Source: JBIOWF01 sp044868295 (GTDB lineage: Bacteria; Actinomycetota; Actinomycetes; Streptosporangiales; Streptosporangiaceae). Taken from it: a stretch of DNA of 10,559 bases. Below are positions 5,722 through 10,559 of this stretch, piece after piece. Location: positions 1-10,559 of the forward strand of contig JBIOWF010000233.1 in NCBI GenBank assembly GCA_044868295.1. The letters are read 5' to 3'. The first letter of the stretch is position 1, and every line of letters begins with the position of its first letter. The notes beneath the pieces were generated by a model, which did not search any database, was not told where the DNA came from, and saw only the letters and a list, made by a program, of their open reading frames with translations. The position numbers and the translations under genes are program-made.

Positions 5722-7245
5722 ATGCGCAAGACAGTCATCTCCGGCATGCTCGCGATCGGCCTGCTCGCCGCCACGACCGGCACCGCGGACGCCGGTGTCT
5801 CCGACACGATCACGCTCTACAAGTACGCCAAGGACACCTGGCGCTCGATGACCGCCATGGTCGACCCGGCCACCGGCGTACCGTCCGACAAGGTCTCCGG
5901 CGACCTCGCGACCCGGGCGAAGGTCACCTCGCCGACCAACCTCGCCACCTACGTCTGGAGCACGGTAACCGCTCGCGACCTCGGCCTGATCAGCCCCGTG
6001 GACGCCTCCCGCCGCGTCGGCAGAGTGCTGGCGGCCCTGGAGAAGATGGAGCGGCACACACCCACCGGCCAGTACTACAACTGGTACGACCCGGCCACCC
6101 TCCAGCTCGTCCGCATCTGGCCGGAGAACGGGGACCAGGTCAAGCTTTTCGCCTCCAGCGTCGACAACTCCTGGCTGGCCGCCGCGCTGATGATGGTCCG
6201 GGGCGCCATGCCGCAGCACGCCGCCGAGGCCGACAAGCTGGTGAAGAGCATGAACTTCGCCTCCTACTACGATCCCGCCGCGCGGCCCGACGCCGGGACC
6301 GGCCTCGTGCGCGGCGGCTTCTGGCCGGAGAAGCCCGACGGCTGCTCGGTCGAGAGCGACTACGCGGGCACCGGCACGAAGGTCTACTCGACCTGCCACC
6401 ACTACGGCGCCCCCGCCGAGACCCGGATCGTCAGCTACGTCGGCATCGCACTTGGGCAGATCCCGCGTGAGCACTACTTCGGCATCTACCGGACCTTCCC
6501 CGACAGCGGCTGCGACTGGGCCTGGCAGGACCAGAAGCCGGTCGGTTCGTGGAAGACGTACCTGGGCGTCAAGGTCTGGGAGGGCACGTACGGCTACCGT
6601 GGCATGCGCTACGTCCCCAACTGGGGCGGGTCCATGTTCGAGGAGCTGATGCCCGACCTGGTCGTCCCCGAGTCGACTTGGGCGCCGAAGAGCTGGGGGC
6701 GCAACCACCCGGTCTTCGTCAAGGCGCAGATCGAGCACGGCCTGAACGAGGCGAAGTACGGCTACTGGGGCTTCTCGCCGTCCAACGACCCGCACGGCGG
6801 CTACCGCGAGTACGGCGTGGATCCGCTGGGCATGGACTCCGCGGGCTACACCTCCGACAAGGAGCGGACCAGCTCCGACCCGGGCTATGAGGGGTGCCGT
6901 GAGGCCCAGCCCGAGCCCACCTCCTACGGCGACGGCGTGGTCACCCCGCACGCCAGCTTCCTGGCGCTGCCGTACGCGCGCGAGCAGGCCCTGGCCAACC
7001 TGGCCAAGCTCCGGAAGAACTTCGACGCCTACGGCCCCGGCGGCTTCTACGACTCGGTCGCGGTCGGCTCGGGAGCCGTCTCCAAGTACTACCTCGCGCT
7101 GGACCAGGGCATGGTCATGGGAGCCCTGGGCAACGTGCTGGCCTCGAACAACATGCGCCGCTACTTCGGCTCCGGCCAGGCGAGCAAGATCCTGCGGCCG
7201 GTCATGGCGCTGGAGGAGTGGGACGTCGTCCCGCCCGCCTCCTGA
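5722..7245 (+). CDS. Secreted glycoamylase-like (GH144-related) protein
   Basis: A 507-residue exported protein resembling the bacterial 'glucoamylase family protein' group (Glycoamylase domain, COG5368), whose characterised relatives include GH144 endo-beta-1,2-glucanases. The signal peptide is clear: MRKT, a hydrophobic core, and an Ala-Asp-Ala cleavage site after residue 24. The rest fits an all-helical (alpha/alpha)6 barrel. Conserved blocks are VDNSWLAAALMMV (147-159), ETRIVSYVGIALGQIP (233-248), WGGSMFEELMP (301-311), YGYWGFSPSNDPHGGYREYG (346-365), GVVTPHASFLALPY (405-418) and YLALDQGMVMGALGN (457-471). The mature part has four cysteines (208, 225, 264, 392) that could form disulfides, fitting an extracellular enzyme. 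The ATG has only a weak GGGA 7 nt upstream. It lies 28 nt after the permease, so it is probably in the same operon and cuts a polymer into importable pieces. Substrate and catalytic residues are not established here. Confidence 0.83.
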   Translation: MRKTVISGMLAIGLLAATTGTADAGVSDTITLYKYAKDTWRSMTAMVDPATGVPSDKVSGDLATRAKVTSPTNLATYVWSTVTARDLGLISPVDASRRVGRVLAALEKMERHTPTGQYYNWYDPATLQLVRIWPENGDQVKLFASSVDNSWLAAALMMVRGAMPQHAAEADKLVKSMNFASYYDPAARPDAGTGLVRGGFWPEKPDGCSVESDYAGTGTKVYSTCHHYGAPAETRIVSYVGIALGQIPREHYFGIYRTFPDSGCDWAWQDQKPVGSWKTYLGVKVWEGTYGYRGMRYVPNWGGSMFEELMPDLVVPESTWAPKSWGRNHPVFVKAQIEHGLNEAKYGYWGFSPSNDPHGGYREYGVDPLGMDSAGYTSDKERTSSDPGYEGCREAQPEPTSYGDGVVTPHASFLALPYAREQALANLAKLRKNFDAYGPGGFYDSVAVGSGAVSKYYLALDQGMVMGALGNVLASNNMRRYFGSGQASKILRPVMALEEWDVVPPAS

Positions 7246-7289
7246 AACACCGAGTCGGCGAACACCGTGCCGGCGAACACCGTGCCGGC
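7244..7289. repeat. 15-bp intercistronic tandem repeat
   Basis: The unit GAACACCGTGCCGGC occurs twice exactly (7260-7274 and 7275-7289), preceded by a degenerate 16-bp copy (7244-7259) that overlaps the stop of the glycoamylase-like gene. The last copy runs into a GC-rich inverted repeat. It lies in the 88-nt gap before the GH39 gene. Confidence 0.8.
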
Positions 7290-7307
7290 CCGGCCCCGGG
7301 CCGGCAC
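7282..7307 (+). terminator. Intercistronic GC-rich hairpin
   Basis: GTGCCGGCCCGG and CCGGGCCGGCAC are perfect inverted copies separated by only 2 nt, giving a very stable hairpin of about 10-11 bp once the tip is opened. There is no T-tract, and the next gene starts 27 nt later. It may therefore attenuate transcription, mark an RNA processing point or stabilise the upstream mRNA rather than end the operon. Confidence 0.45.
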
Positions 7308-7333
7308 CACCGGAAATCCGATGGGAGATCTTT

Positions 7334-9175
7334 GTGAGTACGGCTGACGCCGCACGCCGCGACTGGCAGGAGCGCATCTACACGGCCTCGGGCGAGGTGA
7401 GGCCGGTCGCGGAGGTGGTGCCGGCCGCCCCGGCCGGGCTCGCCGCCGTCGCGGGGGCCGGTTGCGTGACCCTGACCTGGGACCCGGTTCCAGGAGCGAT
7501 CGGCTACCTGGTCCACAGGGACGGCGCCTCGGTCAAGCAGCCCGACGTCGACGTCCCCGCAGTGCCTTTCACGAAATATGTGGACACGGGGCAGGGGGAG
7601 GCCTCCTACACCGTGGCGGCCATCGCGGCCATGGACGTGATCGGCCCCTTCTCCGCCCCGGTGGTGGCCGCCCCGCTCCGGGGGGAGAGCCGCGACGAGC
7701 GGGCGGCCGCCGCCTCGCTCCGGGGGGAGGGAGCCGTCGAGATCCGGGTCGACGCGGCGGGCGTGACGGGGGACCTGCCCCGGCCATGGCGGTACATGAT
7801 CGGCTCGGAGCACCTGTCGCACATGCTGTCACCCGACACCACCGGAGGACGGCCGATCGGGCCCGAGCTGATCGCGGCGCTGCGCACGATGCGCGAGGAG
7901 TTCGGCGTGGAGACCGTTCGGGCGCACGCCATCCTCTGCGACGACCTCGGCGTCTACAAGGAGGTCGACGGGGAGCCCGTCCACGACTTCTCGGGCGTGG
8001 ACCGGGTCTACGACACGATCATGGAGTTCGGCCTCCGGCCGATCGTCGAGCTCGGCTACATGCCCCGCGACCTGGCCGCCGACCCGTCCAAGACGGTCTT
8101 CGGCTACCAGGCGATCATCTCGCCGCCGAAGGACTACGACCGGTGGGGGGCGCTGGTCCGCGACCTCACCCAGCACCTCGTGGACCGCTACGGGCTCCAG
8201 GAAGTGATCGACAACTGGGCGTTCGAGGTCTGGAACGAGCCCAACCTGGCCGTGTTCTGGTCCGGCACACCCGAGGAGTTCTTCCGCCTCTACGACGTCA
8301 GCGCGGCGGCGGTCAAGTCCGTCCACCCCGGCCTGCGGGTCGGCGGCCCATCGTCGGCGGCCAACGGCTGGGTCGAGGAGTTGCTCGCGCACGTGCGGGA
8401 GTCCGGCGCCGCGCTCGACTTCGTCTCCACCCACACGTACGGCAACGCCCCGCTCGACTGGCGTCCGGCGCTGGCCCGGCACGGCCGTGAGGGCACCCCG
8501 ATCTGGTGGACCGAGTGGGGCCCGACGCCCACCCACTTTCACGGCATCGGCGACGGCCCGTTCGGCGCGACCTTCCTGCTGCACGGCATGAAGTCGTCCG
8601 CGGGCCGGATCGACGCCCTGTCGCACTGGGTGGCGTCCGACCACTTCGAGGAGCTCGGCCGCCCGCCGCGCCTCTTCCACGGCGGCTTCGGCCTGCTGAC
8701 CATCGGCAACCTGCGCAAGCCCCGCTTCCACGCGCTCACCCTGGCCGACCGGCTCGGCCCGGCGGAGCTCCAGGCCACCATGACCGGAGACATCGGGGGC
8801 GTCGAGGTCTGGGCGGCCCGCCACCCGGACGGCCGGGTCGGCGCGCTGGTCTGGAACGGCACGCTCAACCAGTCCCAGGCCGACGGCGTACCCGAGCTGT
8901 CACGCCGCGTCTCCCTGTCGGTGCCCGGCCTGTCCGGCTCCTACGAGCTCACCCATCACCGCATCGACGAGCACCACTCCAACATCCGCGCCGCGTGGCG
9001 TTCGATGGGCGACGGCGAGTGGCCTCAAGGCGATCAGTGGGACAAGCTCCGCGCCGCCGACATCCTTGACGAGCTGGCCCCACCGTCGACGGTCTCCGCC
9101 CCCGGAGAGGTCCTGATCGAGTTCGACCTCCCGATGCCCGGCGTCTCGTTCGTCGAGCTCACCCCGGCCCCATGA
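7334..9175 (+). CDS. GH39 glycosidase with N-terminal FN3-like domain
   Basis: A 613-residue glycoside hydrolase of family GH39 (beta-xylosidase/alpha-L-iduronidase type). A fibronectin-III-like domain spans about residues 30-112 (VTLTWDPVPGAIGYLVHRDG, SYTVAAI, GPFSAPV). An Arg/Ala-rich linker follows (about 114-135), then a TIM barrel from about 150. The acid/base glutamate is Glu302 in FEVWNEPNL. The likely nucleophile is Glu394 in IWWTEWGP. FHGGFGLLTIGNLRKPRFHA (448-467) is a typical GH39 late-barrel segment. The C-terminal part is a beta-sandwich. There is no signal peptide, so it should act in the cytoplasm on imported oligosaccharides. The GTG at 7334 is chosen because it has GGGAG 6 nt upstream and follows the previous gene's stop. 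The same frame is open far upstream (from 6887), but that part is out-of-frame shadow of the preceding gene. The actual sugar is unknown. Confidence 0.9.
   Translation: MSTADAARRDWQERIYTASGEVRPVAEVVPAAPAGLAAVAGAGCVTLTWDPVPGAIGYLVHRDGASVKQPDVDVPAVPFTKYVDTGQGEASYTVAAIAAMDVIGPFSAPVVAAPLRGESRDERAAAASLRGEGAVEIRVDAAGVTGDLPRPWRYMIGSEHLSHMLSPDTTGGRPIGPELIAALRTMREEFGVETVRAHAILCDDLGVYKEVDGEPVHDFSGVDRVYDTIMEFGLRPIVELGYMPRDLAADPSKTVFGYQAIISPPKDYDRWGALVRDLTQHLVDRYGLQEVIDNWAFEVWNEPNLAVFWSGTPEEFFRLYDVSAAAVKSVHPGLRVGGPSSAANGWVEELLAHVRESGAALDFVSTHTYGNAPLDWRPALARHGREGTPIWWTEWGPTPTHFHGIGDGPFGATFLLHGMKSSAGRIDALSHWVASDHFEELGRPPRLFHGGFGLLTIGNLRKPRFHALTLADRLGPAELQATMTGDIGGVEVWAARHPDGRVGALVWNGTLNQSQADGVPELSRRVSLSVPGLSGSYELTHHRIDEHHSNIRAAWRSMGDGEWPQGDQWDKLRAADILDELAPPSTVSAPGEVLIEFDLPMPGVSFVELTPAP
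7674..7729 (+). repeat. In-frame 14-bp direct repeat in GH39 linker
   Basis: CGCTCCGGGGGGAG occurs at 7674-7687 and 7716-7729. The 42-bp spacing is exactly 14 codons, so both copies encode Leu-Arg-Gly-Glu. They bracket an Arg/Ala-rich stretch joining the FN3-like domain to the barrel, consistent with a linker grown by duplication. Confidence 0.65.
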
Positions 9176-9192
9176 GCCCGAGATAGGTGACC

Positions 9193-9217
9193 GGCTCACC
9201 CCGCACAGGGGCGAGCC
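9193..9217. terminator. Small hairpin after GH39
   Basis: GGCTCACCCC and GGGGCGAGCC can pair around a 5-nt loop with one A-C mismatch, starting 17 nt after the GH39 stop. There is no T-tract. It probably acts together with the stronger hairpin just downstream to end or protect the operon transcript. Confidence 0.5.
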
Positions 9218-9221
9218 ACCA

Positions 9222-9257
9222 CGCCGCGCTCCGCGACCACCAGCGCGGAGCGCGGCG
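9222..9257. terminator. Strong 14-bp perfect hairpin ending the operon
   Basis: CGCCGCGCTCCGCG (9222-9235) and its exact complement CGCGGAGCGCGGCG (9244-9257) flank an 8-nt loop, 46 nt after the GH39 stop. This is the strongest inverted repeat I see in the window. It lacks a T-tract, as is usual for actinomycete terminators. It is symmetric and could stop transcription from either side, which matters because the minus-strand ORF at 9159-9473 reads into it. Confidence 0.75.
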
Positions 9258-9473
9258 ACCCAGGTCAATTGCAGGCCAGCACGTCCAACGCCCCAGGTAG
9301 CTGTAGTCGCCCGCGAGCAGGGGTGCAGGCTCGGGGGCGAACTCTTCGGCGCGTTCGAGTTGTTCATGCAGTGCATACGGGAGTTCCGCCTCGCGTACGA
9401 GGTCAAGCAACGGAACGCCGTCGATGAGGATCTGGTCGTGGTCGCCGCCCAGCCGGAACTCGATCTCTTGCAC

Positions 9474-9606
9474 TCCCGCCTCCTTGTTCTACCTTCCGGT
9501 ACGTCTTCCACGCCGGCTGAGCGGCGCAGATCTGTGGCGACCTTTCAAGGTTCCGTGCCGGGGAATGTCAGGACCTGGGAAGACGCGCTGAGGCGAGGTT
9601 GATCAC
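9474..9606. promoter_or_regulatory. Divergent gap before DUF5996 gene
   Basis: This short gap lies between the minus-strand truncated ORF and the plus-strand DUF5996 gene and should carry promoters for both directions. It contains the minus-strand AAGGAGG ribosome-binding site near 9479-9485 and a TTGATCA palindrome just before the DUF5996 start. No clear -35/-10 pair is visible. Confidence 0.35.
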
Positions 9607-10530
9607 GTGGAGATATTTCCGGATATGCCCCTGGCTGGCTGGGTCGACACCAAGGCGACCGTGCATAGGTTCGCGCAGGTCGTGGGGAAGGTAAGGCTCG
9701 GCGCGAGCGTGCGACGTAACCACTGGTGGAACGTGCCCTTCCATGTGACCGGCCGCGGCATCACGACGCGTCCGATGGGCGGGCTGGACGACACGCCCGT
9801 GTTCGCCATCGACTTCGATTTCATCGACCACAAGGTCGCGGTGAATGTGATCGACGGCCGCGCCGTCTCGTTCTCCCTCCCCGGCCGTTCGGTGGCGTCC
9901 TTTCACCAGGAGTTGTTCGCTGCCCTTCGATGGCTCGGCATCGAGGTCGAGATCAGGTCGGAGCCGTTCGACCTCGACGACAAGGTCCCCTTCGATGAGG
10001 ACACGGCGCACGCCGCCTACGACCCGGCCATGGTCACCCGTTACTGGCAGGTCCTCTCCCAGGTGGCGCAGGTGCTCGAACGCTACGCCGCGGACTTCTC
10101 CGGCAAGACCAGCCCGGTCCACCATTTCTGGCACACCTTCGACATCGCGGTCACCCGTTTCTCCGGCCGGAAAGTGGACCAGGGGCCGCAGGTCGACGCC
10201 GTCACCCGTGAGGCGTACTCACAGGAAGTGATCAGTGCCGGATTCTGGTTCGGCGACGAGAACATGCCGGAACCGGCCTTCTACTCCTACACCGCGCCCG
10301 AGCCACACGGCCTCACCGATGAGCCGCTCCGTCCGGAACAGGCGTACTGGATGCCGTCCCGAGGCAGCCATCTGGCGGTCCTGCGCTACGCGGACGCGCG
10401 CACGGCCGCCGATCCGCGCGCCACCGTGCTCGACTTCCTGAACAGTGCCTACGAGGCCGGCGCTCGGCGCGCGGGATGGGACGTGGCCGCCACGTACTGC
10501 CCGGAGGGTGCCACCGACCCACTCCACTGA
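9607..10530 (+). CDS. DUF5996 family protein
   Basis: A 307-residue cytoplasmic-looking protein of the DUF5996 family, near full family length. Hallmarks are MPLAGWVDTKATVHRFAQVV (7-26), VGKVRLG, NHWWNVPFHVTGRGITTRPM (38-57), FAIDFDFIDHKVAVNV (66-81), the central SPVHHFWHTFDIAVTRFSGR (169-188) and REAYSQEVISAGFWFGD (201-217). The many conserved His, Trp and Asp residues could suggest a metal or ligand site, but the family has no established function that I can state. The start is the GTG at 9607, with GAGG 8 nt upstream and the normal family N-terminus. An ATG at 9625 is a weaker alternative. There is no signal peptide or membrane segment. It stands alone after a 133-nt gap and has no clear link to the sugar operon. 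The 29 nt after its stop hold nothing recognisable. Confidence 0.9.
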   Translation: MEIFPDMPLAGWVDTKATVHRFAQVVGKVRLGASVRRNHWWNVPFHVTGRGITTRPMGGLDDTPVFAIDFDFIDHKVAVNVIDGRAVSFSLPGRSVASFHQELFAALRWLGIEVEIRSEPFDLDDKVPFDEDTAHAAYDPAMVTRYWQVLSQVAQVLERYAADFSGKTSPVHHFWHTFDIAVTRFSGRKVDQGPQVDAVTREAYSQEVISAGFWFGDENMPEPAFYSYTAPEPHGLTDEPLRPEQAYWMPSRGSHLAVLRYADARTAADPRATVLDFLNSAYEAGARRAGWDVAATYCPEGATDPLH

Positions 10531-10559
10531 CCCGGGCGGGTACGACGGCGGGTGCCGCC

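Larger units (their letters stand above)
9159..9473 (-). pseudogene. Truncated small hypothetical protein
   Basis: A 104-residue ORF. The first 60 or so residues (MQEIEFRLGG, then ILIDGVPLLDLVREAELPYA at 15-34, EEFAPEPAPLLAGDYSYLG at 43-61) resemble a small hypothetical family in actinomycetes of about 150 residues. From memory of that family, the C-terminal half normally has a CxC...GCW-type block and conserved aromatic residues. Here it is missing and replaced by a Trp/Arg-rich tail (GRRAPRWWSRSAAWW). That tail is read through the operon's terminal hairpin and finally overlaps the GH39 3' end by 17 nt. The start is GTG with a perfect AAGGAGG about 5 nt upstream, so translation initiation looks intact. 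Best read as a gene that lost its 3' half by deletion. It could still make a short protein. Its function is unknown. Confidence 0.55.

Noticed and set aside
6887..7333. Upstream extension of the GH39 frame into the preceding gene
   Set aside because: The extra 149 codons are Ser/Thr/Pro/Arg-rich and lie out of frame over the conserved C-terminus of the glycoamylase-like protein. The GTG at 7334 with a good ribosome-binding site gives a sensible N-terminus.
5701..7377. 558-codon open frame on the minus strand opposite the glycoamylase-like gene
   Set aside because: It is rich in Gly, Arg, Val and His with no recognisable domain, and it mirrors codons of a clear secreted protein. Long antisense frames are expected in high-GC DNA.
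1..10559. CRISPR array, tRNA or rRNA genes, insertion sequences, defence or biosynthetic clusters
   Set aside because: I found no regularly spaced repeats, tRNA-like T-loop motifs, transposase signatures or toxin/nuclease domains. The window is explained by carbohydrate use and a few hypothetical genes.

Overview
The DNA is high-GC with strong GC bias at third codon positions. GTG starts are frequent, and it carries families typical of actinomycetes: a DUF574-type SAM methyltransferase, a DUF5996 protein, an orphan PASTA protein and a LacI-regulated sugar ABC transporter with no ATPase gene. This points to a filamentous actinobacterium, most likely Streptosporangiaceae-like or Streptomyces-like. 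The genus-level guess is inference from protein style, not from any marker gene.

Layout. Positions 1-295 hold no gene I can support, only palindromic and tandem short repeats. Two minus-strand genes follow: a small single-PASTA protein (296-559) and, upstream of it, a DUF574 methyltransferase (613-1428). A divergent intergenic region (1429-1676) carries two identical 14-bp palindromic LacI-type operators just ahead of a plus-strand six-gene cluster (1677-9175). The cluster encodes a LacI regulator, a lipoprotein solute-binding protein, two CUT1-type permeases, a secreted glycoamylase-like/GH144-like protein, and a GH39 glycosidase with an N-terminal fibronectin-III-like domain. The first four genes overlap or nearly touch. 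The last two follow after gaps of 28 and 88 nt. A strong GC-rich hairpin (9222-9257) closes the cluster.

Beyond it, a short minus-strand ORF (9159-9473) looks like a C-terminally damaged member of a small hypothetical family. A plus-strand DUF5996 gene (9607-10530) ends the window.

Proposed working of the cluster (inference). A secreted endo-acting glycosidase cuts an extracellular glycan. The lipoprotein captures the oligosaccharide and the two permeases import it, energised by an ATPase encoded elsewhere (MsiK-like in related bacteria). The GH39 enzyme, which lacks a signal peptide, trims it in the cytoplasm. The LacI protein represses its own operon through the twin operators until a sugar inducer appears. 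The substrate cannot be read from sequence. Beta-1,2-glucan is suggested by the GH144-like partner and a xylo- or arabino-oligosaccharide by GH39, and the two signals do not agree, which is the most interesting open point here.
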